From contig NZ_BMRV01000003.1 in NCBI RefSeq assembly GCF_014648815.1, positions 186,001-250,000 on the forward strand: a DNA stretch of 64,000 bases. Reading direction: 5' to 3'. Position 1 is the first letter of the stretch, and every line of letters begins with the position of its first letter. Below, in pieces: positions 17,923-26,399 of the stretch. The translations under genes and the position numbers were made by a program. The notes beneath the pieces were generated by a model, which saw only the letters and a program-made list of their open reading frames with translations, did no database searches and was not told where the DNA came from. Origin of the DNA: Streptomyces flaveolus (GTDB lineage: Bacteria > Actinomycetota > Actinomycetes > Streptomycetales > Streptomycetaceae).

Positions 17923-18071
17923 AGCTGTCGCTCCCTTCCCGCCAAGCGTCCCGGCAGGCCCGAGGGCCTTGGCGAGCATCATGCCCGAGCGGACCCGCCC
18001 CGGACGGCACCAACCCACCGCTCAGTGGCTGCGGAGCACAATGCCCCCCTTCCTCACACCGCCCGGCCCCG

Positions 18072-19514
18072 TCAGCCGATGGTGACGACACGCGCCCAGG
18101 GCGGGGGTGCGTCCGGGACGTAGTCGGGGTCGTTCTCGTCGGGGCCGTCGGCCGGGCGGGGGAAGAGCCCGACCACCGTGCGGCAGGGAGGCTGCGCGGA
18201 CGGCCACGGCGTCTGACCGTCCGTCAGGGCGACGATCACGTCCGGGCGGGGCCGGGACCGCAGTGCCCGCGCGAAACCGGAACGCAGGTCCGTACCGCCA
18301 CCGCCGAGCAGCTCCATGTGCTCGGCGCGGCAGAGCGGGACGGCCACCCCCGCCGCCGCGTCGCAGGAGATCACGGAAACCAGGTCCCGCCGCCCGCCCA
18401 CCGCCTGCGAGATCGCCGCCACCTCCAGCAGCGCGCTGCCCAGCTCCGCGTCGCTCACCGACCCGGAGGTGTCGATCACGACGCAGACCCGGGGCGGCGT
18501 CCGGCGCAGGCTCGGCAGCAGCACCCCGGGCACACTCGCCGACCGGCGGGACGGACGCCGGTAGCTGTGGTTCTCGCCCACCCCCGGCCCGCCGGCCGCC
18601 GAGCGGACCGCCGCCCCCAGCAACTCCCGCCACGGCTGCGGCGGGTGGAAGGCCTCGTCCGCCCAGCGGCGCCACCCCTCCGGTGCGTCGCCGGGGCGCC
18701 CCTTGATCCCCTCCGCGACCCGGAAGCGGACCGCGTCCCGCTGCTGCCTGCTCAGCCCGTGCGCGCCGTCGGGACCCAGCTCCCACGGCCGCTCCTGCCC
18801 GTCGGCACCACTGCCGCAGTCCAGCCAGGCCAGGTCCGGGGCGAGCCCGGACATCGACGCGGTCCGCAGGTACTCCTCCATCAGCAGGCCGGAGGGCAGC
18901 CGCAGCAGCGAGGGCAGCACCGCGCCTCTGGGCCTGGGCAGGCCGTCACCGTAGATGTCGTCGTTGATCTCGAAGTCGGCGGCGATGTTCCGCCGCAGCC
19001 TTGCCCAGCCTTCGGCCGGGGGGACCCCCATATCGCTTCGCTCGCCCGGCCCGCACTCCTCGTGCTCCCGCGCGTACCGCTCGCCCCGCCCGTGATGGTC
19101 GCGGAGCAGGTGGGAGACCTCGTGGACCCAGACTCCCGCCAGTTCCTCCACGGGCATACGCGCCACGAAGGCGGGGGAGACGTAGCAACGCCAGTGCGCG
19201 TCCACCGCCATCGTCGGCACCGACCGGTCCTCCACCACGTGCAGGGCGAAGAGCGCGTCGGCCAGGTAGGGACGGACTTTCACGGCGTGCAGCCGGGCGG
19301 CCAGCAACTTCTCCTTGTCCAGCCGGAGTCCCGGCCGGTCGGCCGCTTCCGCGGGCCCGGTCCCTGCCCCGGTCCCGGGCCACGGCTCCGGCAACGTGGC
19401 CCGCACCGGGCGCGGCGGCGGGGCCGGCGGCATCGGGTACGGCACCGGCCGTTTCCGCCGGGACGCCGGACCCGGCAGTGGACGCGGCTCCGGTCGCCGC
19501 ACGGCCCCCGTCAT
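18072..19514 (-). CDS. DUF2201-type putative metallopeptidase with VWA domain
   Basis: A 480-aa protein. Residues 1-60 are Pro/Arg-rich. A zincin-like domain has HEVSH at 131-135 (HEXXH), in WVHEVSHLLRDHHGR. The C-terminal region (from about 342) is a VWA-like domain with a MIDAS motif DTSGS at 348-352 and LLGGGGTDLRSGF further on. This arrangement is the DUF2201 family, usually encoded beside MoxR ATPases. The ATG at 19514 overlaps the stop of the AAA gene (ATGA). The likely role is as client or effector remodelled by the ATPase; protease activity is inferred only from the HEXXH. Confidence 0.82.
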   Translation of the reverse strand: MTGAVRRPEPRPLPGPASRRKRPVPYPMPPAPPPRPVRATLPEPWPGTGAGTGPAEAADRPGLRLDKEKLLAARLHAVKVRPYLADALFALHVVEDRSVPTMAVDAHWRCYVSPAFVARMPVEELAGVWVHEVSHLLRDHHGRGERYAREHEECGPGERSDMGVPPAEGWARLRRNIAADFEINDDIYGDGLPRPRGAVLPSLLRLPSGLLMEEYLRTASMSGLAPDLAWLDCGSGADGQERPWELGPDGAHGLSRQQRDAVRFRVAEGIKGRPGDAPEGWRRWADEAFHPPQPWRELLGAAVRSAAGGPGVGENHSYRRPSRRSASVPGVLLPSLRRTPPRVCVVIDTSGSVSDAELGSALLEVAAISQAVGGRRDLVSVISCDAAAGVAVPLCRAEHMELLGGGGTDLRSGFARALRSRPRPDVIVALTDGQTPWPSAQPPCRTVVGLFPRPADGPDENDPDYVPDAPPPWARVVTIG

Positions 19515-20779
19515 CGGCGCGCCCCCGCCGTCCGCGCGGTGCCGGCCGCCTCCGCGACCCGCTCCACCGACCGGTCCGCCCGCCGGGCGAGGCCGACCAC
19601 CCCGGCCAGCCGCTCCACCGCGTCCGGCACCTCCCAGTCGTCGCGCCGCAGCGCCGCCAGCGCCGTCGCCGGGGCGACCAGCAGATCCGGTGCGCCGGTC
19701 TCCAGCGCCCGCACCAGCACCGCCCAGCCGGCCTCCCAACGCTCCCGCCGCGGCCGTGCCCCGACGGCGGCGACCACCGCCTCCAGCGTCGCCTGCCGCA
19801 GGTCGCCCCGCTCCGGCAGTTCGGCGGCGGCCGGGTCGGCGAGCAGTGACTCCGGGTCGGGCAGGTCCATCCGGTCCAGATGCGCGAGGAGTTCGAGGCC
19901 CGGTCCGTCGCCCACCGCGCCCCGCACCAGCAGCGCCAGCACGTCCCGGGAGACGGAGGCGGCCGTGCCGAACGCCAGCAGCGTCAACGCGGCCTCCCAG
20001 CTGCGGGGCGAGGGCCAGGCACCCCCGCGTCGCGCGTCGCTGCTCGGCAGCCGGTGGATCAGCGTCGGCCGGGCCTTCAGGAAGCCGCAGACCGCCCGCC
20101 GGGCGAACGCCACGGCCTCCGGCAGCCGCTCCGCCTCCAGCCGGGGCAGCTCCGCCCGGGGCCAGACCCCGCCCAGTCCGCGCACCACCACCTCCCTGTC
20201 GTGCACCCAGTACAGGTGCACGAACCGGTTGGCCAGCGGCGGACTCAGCTCCCAGCCGTCCGCAGCGGAGGCGCGCGGATTGGCGGCGGCCACGATCCGT
20301 ACACCCGGCGGCAGTTGCAGCGCACCGACCCTCCGCTCCAGAACGACCCGGAGCAGCGCGGCCTGCACGGCCGGGGTGGCGGTGGAGAGCTCGTCCAGGA
20401 AGAGCAGGCCGCGCCCGGCCCGCACCAGTTCCACGGCCCACTGCGGCGGCGCCATCGGCACCCCCTGCACGGCGGGGTCGTCGCCCACGATGGGCAGCCC
20501 GGAGAAGTCGGACGGCTCGTGGACACTGGCGATCACGGTGGTCAGCGGCAGGTCGAGGGAGTCGGCGAGCTGGGTCAGGGCCGCGGTCTTGCCGATGCCC
20601 GGCTCGCCCCAGAGCAGGACGGGCAGGTCGGCGGCGACGGCCAGGGTGAGCGCCTCGAGGTTCTCGTCGGGGCGCGGTTCGGTGGTGGTCGTCCGCAGCA
20701 GGGACAACAGAGCCTCGGCCACGTCGAGTTCGGAGCCGGTGGTCGCGGCGGAACCGGGCAGGAAGGTGCGGGAAGACAT
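19511..20779 (-). CDS. MoxR-like AAA+ ATPase
   Basis: A 422-aa AAA+ protein: Walker A GEPGIGKT at 58-65, Walker B LLFLDE at 125-130, sensor-1 region IVAAANP, and the MoxR-style ANRFVHLYW after it. The C-terminal ~200 residues are helical. MoxR ATPases act as chaperones that insert cofactors or activate VWA-containing partners. The ATG at 20779 is chosen since AGGTG lies 7 bases upstream; an ATG two codons earlier abuts the same site. It is coupled to the HEXXH/VWA gene and follows the 479-aa hypothetical gene by 106 bases. Confidence 0.85.
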   Translation of the reverse strand: MSSRTFLPGSAATTGSELDVAEALLSLLRTTTTEPRPDENLEALTLAVAADLPVLLWGEPGIGKTAALTQLADSLDLPLTTVIASVHEPSDFSGLPIVGDDPAVQGVPMAPPQWAVELVRAGRGLLFLDELSTATPAVQAALLRVVLERRVGALQLPPGVRIVAAANPRASAADGWELSPPLANRFVHLYWVHDREVVVRGLGGVWPRAELPRLEAERLPEAVAFARRAVCGFLKARPTLIHRLPSSDARRGGAWPSPRSWEAALTLLAFGTAASVSRDVLALLVRGAVGDGPGLELLAHLDRMDLPDPESLLADPAAAELPERGDLRQATLEAVVAAVGARPRRERWEAGWAVLVRALETGAPDLLVAPATALAALRRDDWEVPDAVERLAGVVGLARRADRSVERVAEAAGTARTAGARR

Positions 20780-20885
20780 GGGCATCACCTGGGTGTGAAA
20801 GAGGGAGGGACGGGAGAACCCGTCCCGAAGGTCGTGGGACATGCGGCATGTGCCGCGGCACGGGGAAGGGGCGTGGGGCGCCCGG

Positions 20886-22325
20886 TCAGGCGGTCAGGCC
20901 GGTACGGGGCCGCACCCGGCTGCCGCGCTTGCGGCGCATGGCGAGCGGCATGTGGCGGTCGACCCGTGGACGGCGCTGCGCATCGGCACCGGCAGCGGGG
21001 TGCACGGCAACCAGCCCCGAGCGGAAGAGCCCGTGGTCGATACGGCGGACCGCGGCCGACTCCAGGACGTCCCGCAGCGGCCCGTCGCGCAGGATCGCTC
21101 CCGGGCCGAGCAGCGCCTCGACCACGGCCAGCGCCCCCATGGCGTCACCGTGCGCGAGCCGTTCCCGGACCGCGGGCAGGGCCTCGGGACTGCGGTGCAC
21201 CGCGTCGATGGCCCGCAGGCAGGGCAGCGGCGGTCCACCGAGCGCCACCAGGAGCTCCTCCCGCCGCACCTGTTCCGCGTCGTGGTCGATCGCCGTCAGC
21301 ACCCCGTCCCGCAGGGCGATCCGGTGGATCTCGCCCCGGCACTCCACCCGGTGCGGATCACCCGACTGGTGTACGAGGCCGGCCATGGTGGCGGAACCCG
21401 CCGGCACGGGCGGTGAGCCGTGCCCCGTCAGCGCCGCGGCGACGAGCGGGTGCAGCCGTCCGGCCGCGACGAGACCCGCCCGCAGCAGTGCCAGGTCCGG
21501 CAGGACCCGGGCCGCGGCCTCCGGCAGCACCGGGAGTGCCGCGACCTCCTGCGCCGGCAGCGCCCCGGGCAGGGGCCGTGACGTCGGGGCGTGACTGTCG
21601 TCGGGGGCGACGAGCTGGAGCACGGCGCGGCTGCGCGGTCCGAGGCGCACGGAGAAGGCGCCACGCGGGAGCCCTTCCGCCCGCAACAGGTACTCCGCCT
21701 CGGACGCCCAACGCCCCACTGCCCAATGGTCGTTGGACAGCTGGTGGACGGATGGTCCTCCGGGCCCGCGGGACGGTGCCCCGGCCGCGCCGCACCGCCG
21801 GGCCAGCTCGCCGCTCCGCCCTGCGTCCCAGAGATGCCGGTGCAGGTCGAGCCGGAAACGCCGGTCGGGATGCGGATGCGGGTGGTGCCCGAAGCGGTCA
21901 CCGCCGGACCCGTCCCACAGGGCCAGGGACATGCGCTGCCCGGCGTCCGCCCGGGCGGGCGGTGTCCCCGCCACCAGGTGCGGCGTCGTCGTGCCGGAAC
22001 CGCGATAACGGGCGAGGGAGATCGTGAGGCCGGGTCGCAGCCGCCCGTCGGGGGCGATCCGGGGCATGTGCCAGCGCAGCAGATCCGGCGCCAGCCGGCG
22101 CAGGTCCGCCCGAAGGCGGTGGGCGAGGTCGGTGCCGTGGCGGTCGCGCACGGCGCGCAGATCGAGGTCGACGTCGATCCGGGCGGCGGCACAGGCCCCC
22201 GCCCAGTCACCGACCGCACGCCGTGCGGTCGCGGTCTCGATCATGGACGGTGGCACGGCGTACTCGCGCACGCGCTGCCACATCAACAGGTGGGCCGGAA
22301 CACCGTTCGCGGGGTGAAGTGCCAT
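20886..22325 (-). CDS. hypothetical protein, third member of the MoxR/VWA unit
   Basis: A 479-aa protein with no family I recognise. It starts with a basic, mixed-helix region, has a His-rich loop (FGHHPHPHPDRRF) near residue 148, an Ala/Leu-rich central part, and a C-terminal stretch ending in many Arg residues (MRRKRGSRVRPRTG). No membrane segment or signal peptide is evident. The ATG at 22325 is preferred to a GTG two codons earlier. It is upstream of, and on the same strand as, the MoxR and HEXXH/VWA genes, so it is probably an adaptor or substrate of that system. Confidence 0.7.
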   Translation of the reverse strand: MALHPANGVPAHLLMWQRVREYAVPPSMIETATARRAVGDWAGACAAARIDVDLDLRAVRDRHGTDLAHRLRADLRRLAPDLLRWHMPRIAPDGRLRPGLTISLARYRGSGTTTPHLVAGTPPARADAGQRMSLALWDGSGGDRFGHHPHPHPDRRFRLDLHRHLWDAGRSGELARRCGAAGAPSRGPGGPSVHQLSNDHWAVGRWASEAEYLLRAEGLPRGAFSVRLGPRSRAVLQLVAPDDSHAPTSRPLPGALPAQEVAALPVLPEAAARVLPDLALLRAGLVAAGRLHPLVAAALTGHGSPPVPAGSATMAGLVHQSGDPHRVECRGEIHRIALRDGVLTAIDHDAEQVRREELLVALGGPPLPCLRAIDAVHRSPEALPAVRERLAHGDAMGALAVVEALLGPGAILRDGPLRDVLESAAVRRIDHGLFRSGLVAVHPAAGADAQRRPRVDRHMPLAMRRKRGSRVRPRTGLTA

Positions 22326-22440
22326 CAGCACTCACCCGAGGCGAACGATTCCCCCAATCCGTACGAGGAGAAGTTCATCATCGCGGGCATGCTAACCACC
22401 CGGGTGATGGTCTGTCACTCGCCTTTCGCCGCGGGGGTCC

Positions 22441-22830
22441 TCAGTCGTTCTGCGGGTACCAGCGCAGTTCCACGGTGTTGCCGTCGGGGTCCTCCACGTA
22501 GAGGGAGACGGCGGTGCCCCGGGCGCCGAAGCGCTCGCCGGGGCCGTCCAGCACGGTGAACACGCCGGAATCGATGACCTGCTGCCAGTCGAGGGGCTCG
22601 ACCACCAGGCAGATGTGGTCGACGTTGGAGCCTCGCGGGCCGTCGGCGGGTGCCTCGACGAGGTCGATGATGGTGGTGGGGCTCACCCGCACGGAGGGGA
22701 AGGGCGCCTTGCCGTCCCGCCACTCCTCGACCCGTACGGGCTCCAGGCCCAGAGGACCGGTGTAGAAGGCGAGCGAACGCTCGACGTCGGCGACGTTGAG
22801 GACGAGGTGGTCGAAGGCGATCACGCGCAT
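22441..22830 (-). CDS. VOC-family protein
   Basis: A 129-aa VOC protein with FDHLVLNVADVERSLAFYTG at the N-terminus and YVEDPDGNTVELRWY at the end, holding the usual His and Glu metal ligands. GGAG lies 6 bases before the ATG. It diverges from a LysR gene 154 bases away, the classic arrangement of a regulator and its target. Confidence 0.87.
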   Translation of the reverse strand: MRVIAFDHLVLNVADVERSLAFYTGPLGLEPVRVEEWRDGKAPFPSVRVSPTTIIDLVEAPADGPRGSNVDHICLVVEPLDWQQVIDSGVFTVLDGPGERFGARGTAVSLYVEDPDGNTVELRWYPQND

Positions 22831-22963
22831 GGGTGTCTCCGCAGGTGAAGGCGCCCGGGGCGCCGAGGGGGTTATGAGGGGCCGGCGTCGGTGTCGTCCG
22901 GCCCGGATTCCAGCATGGCCGAGCGGGCATCCAGCGGTCCAACGCATGTTTGTCATCCGATCC

Positions 22964-22978
22964 ATCGTGCTTCACGAT
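22964..22978. promoter_or_regulatory. LysR-type binding box (T-N11-A palindrome)
   Basis: ATCGTG-CTT-CACGAT is a perfect 15-bp palindrome fitting T-N11-A, the LysR consensus. It ends 6 bases before the LysR start codon and lies in the divergent intergenic region with the VOC gene. Confidence 0.65.
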
Positions 22979-22984
22979 CCACGA

Positions 22985-23866
22985 ATGGATCTCCAGCAGA
23001 TGCGCTACGTCCTCGCGGTCGCGGAGACCGCCAGCTTCACCCGCGCCGCCGAACGGTGCCACATCGTCCAGTCCGCGCTCAGCCACCAAGTCGCCCGGCT
23101 GGAGAAGGAACTGGGCGCCCGGCTGTTCGAGCGGACCAGCCGCCGGGTGCGGCTGACCGCCGCCGGAGAGGCGTTCCTGCCGGCCGCGCGCCAGGCCCTG
23201 GAAGCGGCGGAACGGGCCCGGGCGGAGGTGGCGGCGGCCACCGGTGAGATACGGGGCAGGCTCACCGTCGGGTCGATCCCCACGGTCGCCGCCGTCGATC
23301 TCCCGGCAGTGCTCCGCGACTACCGCCGGCGCTACCCCCAGGTGAGGATCAGTCTCCGCGCGGGCTCCAGCGAGCGCCTCGTCGAGCAGGTGCGCGACGG
23401 CACACTCGACGCGGCCTTCCTCGGCGTACAGCCGGGATTCCGACTGGAGGGCGTCCACGACGAGGAACTCGCCCACGGTCGGCATGTCGCCGTGGTCGCC
23501 CCGGACCACCCGCTGGCCGCGGAGGACGAGGTGGATCTTCGGCTCCTCGCGGGCGAGGTGTTCGTGGACTTCGCCGAGGGCAGTGCCGCCCGTGCCCAGT
23601 CGGACCAGGCGTTCGCGGCGGCCGGCCTGCGCCGCGAGGTCACCTTCGAGGTGTCCGGGGTCGAGTTGATGGTCCGGATGGTCCGCCACGGACTGGGCGT
23701 CGCCCTGTTGCCCGCGGCGTTCACCACCGAACTGCACGGGCTGCGCTGCGTAGCCATCGCCGACGGGCCCGTACGGGTGGAACGCCTCGTCTGGAGACGC
23801 GTCACCCCGTCCCCCGCAGCCTCCGCCTTCCTCTCCCTGCTCGGCGTGCGCGCCACCCGTCCGTAA
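22985..23866 (+). CDS. LysR-family transcriptional regulator
   Basis: A 293-aa LysR protein: helix-turn-helix MRYVLAVAETASFTRAAE through QSALSHQVARLEKELG (residues 6-43), then a periplasmic-binding-like effector domain (GRLTVGSIPTVAAVDL). The ATG at 22985 has no ribosome site, and a LysR box sits just upstream, so translation may be leaderless. It probably regulates the divergent VOC gene and itself. Confidence 0.9.
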   Translation: MDLQQMRYVLAVAETASFTRAAERCHIVQSALSHQVARLEKELGARLFERTSRRVRLTAAGEAFLPAARQALEAAERARAEVAAATGEIRGRLTVGSIPTVAAVDLPAVLRDYRRRYPQVRISLRAGSSERLVEQVRDGTLDAAFLGVQPGFRLEGVHDEELAHGRHVAVVAPDHPLAAEDEVDLRLLAGEVFVDFAEGSAARAQSDQAFAAAGLRREVTFEVSGVELMVRMVRHGLGVALLPAAFTTELHGLRCVAIADGPVRVERLVWRRVTPSPAASAFLSLLGVRATRP

Positions 23867-23881
23867 CAGGTCGGCCGGCCC

Positions 23882-24439
23882 TCAAGGCTGCGAAGGGCGC
23901 CCGCCGAACTGCCAGTTGTGCACCTCGATGCCGGCGTACTGGTCCATGGTCAGGACGGCACGGGCCGTCTCCGGGTCCGGTGCCCGGACCAGCACCGCCG
24001 TGCCCAGCCAGGTGATGCCGTCGTCGGACAGCAGCGGCCCGTAGGCGATCAACTCGTCCCGACCGGGCGGCACCTCCAGGTCGGCGGCCCGTCCCGTGCC
24101 GAGACCGAGCACCAGGTACCGGTTGCCGCCGGTCCGGCCGCCGGGGAAGTCCCACATGGTGCGCCCCAGCGTGTTGTGCCACCGTCGCAGCAGCACGTCC
24201 CGGTAGGCGCCGGCCTGGTAGTTCGGCTCGTCGAAGGCGAACGCGCGGGCAGCGGCGGGGTCGGGCAGGTCGACGATGTGCAGGCTTCCCGTAGGTGTGT
24301 CACCGTCGTCGGCGAGGGTCGGGCCCCGCGCGATCATCTCCTTCGCGTACCGGTCCATGTAGGACCAGTGCTCTTCGGTCAACTCGTCGCGCAGTGCCGC
24401 GGAACCGGGACGGTCGCGGTGGTAGCAGAGGAACTCCAT
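23882..24439 (-). CDS. tandem YCII-related domain protein
   Basis: A 185-aa protein made of two ferredoxin-like halves, each with the YCII pattern: first EFLCYHRDRPG ... EEHWSYMDRYAKEMIARGPTLADDG, then YLVLGLG ... ELIAYGPLLSDDG. YCII-like proteins are small ligand-binding or dehydrochlorinase-like proteins of uncertain function. The ATG at 24439 is chosen because homology begins there; an open stretch of 19 codons upstream looks random. The gene converges on the LysR gene with only 15 bases between them. Confidence 0.7.
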   Translation of the reverse strand: MEFLCYHRDRPGSAALRDELTEEHWSYMDRYAKEMIARGPTLADDGDTPTGSLHIVDLPDPAAARAFAFDEPNYQAGAYRDVLLRRWHNTLGRTMWDFPGGRTGGNRYLVLGLGTGRAADLEVPPGRDELIAYGPLLSDDGITWLGTAVLVRAPDPETARAVLTMDQYAGIEVHNWQFGGRPSQP

Positions 24440-24585
24440 GCCCAAGGATCTCTGCGCGGAGGTGGCCAGGTCGAGCGGTTTCGCTGCGGCGGCCACTCGG
24501 CCGTCGTGTCAGTGACGTCGGACTCAAGCCCTTTTCGCGCCGTCATGTCAACAGACGCAGGTGTTCGAGGCCCGGTGACGCGTGG

Positions 24586-25023
24586 TCAGGACGGCGCGTC
24601 CGACTGCCGGTCGGCCGCCGACGCGCCGGCACCCTGGCGGCAGGCCGCGTCGTGCAGGTCGCCCAGCGAGGTCCACCATCGCTCGCAGCAGTCGTGGACG
24701 GCGATGCGGTGGGACGCCGCGGACCGGGTGCACTCCGGACCGTGCGCGAGCGTGCCCGAGGTCCGCCAGAACGCGCAGCACGGTGCCGGGGCGGCGAGTG
24801 GTCCCGCCGGGCGAGGCCGGGCGAGCCGCTCGGCCCGCCGTGCCCGGGTGATCCGCCGCTGGTGCTCCGCACGGGCGTCGGCGGCACAGCAGGCGAAGAC
24901 GGCCACGCCCAACAGGCCCGGCAGGGACAGCAAGGGGTGGTACGTGGCCGCGTAACCGGCGCACCCGAGAAGCAGGACGGCGACTGCGCTGCACGCGCGG
25001 GCGGTGTGCAGGGTCGGCGGCAC
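24586..25023 (-). CDS. hypothetical membrane protein, Cys-rich
   Basis: A 145-aa protein with two adjacent hydrophobic segments near the N-terminus (ACSAVAVLLLGCAGYAA and LLSLPGLLGVAVFACCAA) followed by an Arg-rich segment (RRITRARRAERLARPR) and a soluble tail with several Cys and a CCERWW motif. The GTG at 25023 has GGGAG 5 bases upstream, which decides the start. No family is recognised. Codon third positions are strongly GC, supporting a real gene. Confidence 0.55.
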   Translation of the reverse strand: MPPTLHTARACSAVAVLLLGCAGYAATYHPLLSLPGLLGVAVFACCAADARAEHQRRITRARRAERLARPRPAGPLAAPAPCCAFWRTSGTLAHGPECTRSAASHRIAVHDCCERWWTSLGDLHDAACRQGAGASAADRQSDAPS

Positions 25024-25178
25024 GAGGACTCCCACTGGTCGGCGACGTTCAAGGCTCGGGATCCCGTATGCCCCGTCGTCACCGCCGTACGTGTCCGGGC
25101 TGCCGCACAACAGGACGGGCGCGGGAACCGAGGTCGCGGCTCCCGCGCCGCCCGGCCCGCGTCGGCCGGGCGCCCGGG

Positions 25179-26399
25179 TCACCCCGCCTCTGCCGCCGCC
25201 CGGCGACGGGCCACGCGGTCGAGGAAGCGGCCCCGCTGTACGGGGTCGGTGGCCAGATCCACCCCGACCCGGGCCAGGGCGGTCGCGCCGTCCAGGACGG
25301 CGCGGTCGGCACCGGGCCCGGCCCCGTAGCGGGTGAAGTCCGCGGTGTGCTGGAGGGCGCCCCCGGTGTCGTACCCGATGCACGGGTGGATCGACGGCAC
25401 GACGTGGGACACGTTGCCCATGTCGGTGGAGGCCATCGGCTCACCGTGGCGGGCCACCGGGTTCCGGCCGAGCGCCCGGACCGCCTCCACGTAGGCAGAG
25501 GTCAGGAACGGGTCCTGCCGCAGGTCGGCGAAGTCGTGACCGTGCGGTACGAGTTCCAGCTCCGCTCCGGTGGCCAGCGCGCCCGCTTCGAGGCAGGCCC
25601 GCACACGGCGCCGGGCGTCCGCGAGATCCCCGGTGGTGCGGGCCCGCACCTCGTAGCGCGCACGGGCGACCTCGGGGATGACGTTGACGGTGTGCCCGGC
25701 CTCCAGGACCACGTCGTGGACCAGCGTCCCCGGCGGCAACTGCTGACGCAGCAGGCCGACCGCCGTGTGGGCCAGCGTAACGGCGTCGAGGGCGTTCACA
25801 CCCTGCCAGGGCGCGACGGCGGCGTGGGCCGGCGCCCCGCGATAGGTGACGTCCCAGGCGCCGACGGCGAGAGACGAGGCACCGACCGAGTCCTCCGGTG
25901 CGGCGTGCACCATCATCGCCGCGGCGGCGTCGTCGAACACCCCTGCCTCCAGCAGCGTCACCTTTCCGCCGACGTCCTCCTCGGCCGGTGTGCCCACCAG
26001 TTTCACCGTGACGCCGATGCTGTCGGCGACCGCTGCCAGACCGAGCGCGGCCCCCACGGCCGCGGCACCGTTGACGTTGTGTCCGCAGGCGTGCCCGATG
26101 CCCGGCAGCGCGTCGTACTCGGCGCACAGGCACACCACGAGGTCGCCGGTGCCGTAGGTGGCGACGAGGGCGGTCGGCAGCCCGGCCGCTCCCCGCGCCA
26201 CCCGGAAGCCGGCGTCCGTGAGCAGGTCCGCGATCTTGGCGGCCGACCGGTGCTCCCGCAGCGCCGTCTCCGGCTCCGCGTGGAGGCTGTGGCTCAGTCC
26301 CACCAGGGCTTCGCCCCAGGAGCGGACGGCGTCCGTGGCGGCGGCCAGGGCATTCTCGCGTGCGGGCGTCCGCGGCTGTTCGGGTCGGGTGTGCGTCAT
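25179..26399 (-). CDS. M20-family amidohydrolase/peptidase
   Basis: A 406-aa M20 peptidase (p-aminobenzoyl-glutamate hydrolase/IAA-amino acid hydrolase type). Metal-site motifs are CAEYDALPGIGHACGHNVNG and GTPAEEDVGG; the dimerisation domain carries YRGAPAHAA, and the C-terminal part ASTDMGNVSHVVPS and HTADF. It hydrolyses amide bonds of small N-acyl or aminoacyl compounds. Its ATG overlaps the MFS stop (ATGA), so transporter and hydrolase are coupled. A decayed second copy of this layout is present at 41093-43285. Confidence 0.88.
   Translation of the reverse strand: MTHTRPEQPRTPARENALAAATDAVRSWGEALVGLSHSLHAEPETALREHRSAAKIADLLTDAGFRVARGAAGLPTALVATYGTGDLVVCLCAEYDALPGIGHACGHNVNGAAAVGAALGLAAVADSIGVTVKLVGTPAEEDVGGKVTLLEAGVFDDAAAAMMVHAAPEDSVGASSLAVGAWDVTYRGAPAHAAVAPWQGVNALDAVTLAHTAVGLLRQQLPPGTLVHDVVLEAGHTVNVIPEVARARYEVRARTTGDLADARRRVRACLEAGALATGAELELVPHGHDFADLRQDPFLTSAYVEAVRALGRNPVARHGEPMASTDMGNVSHVVPSIHPCIGYDTGGALQHTADFTRYGAGPGADRAVLDGATALARVGVDLATDPVQRGRFLDRVARRRAAAEAG

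Noticed and set aside
17793..20798. A 1001-codon open frame on the plus strand
   Set aside because: It is antisense to the MoxR and HEXXH/VWA genes, is rich in Arg/Pro/Ser, and has the wrong third-position pattern. It is a high-GC shadow.
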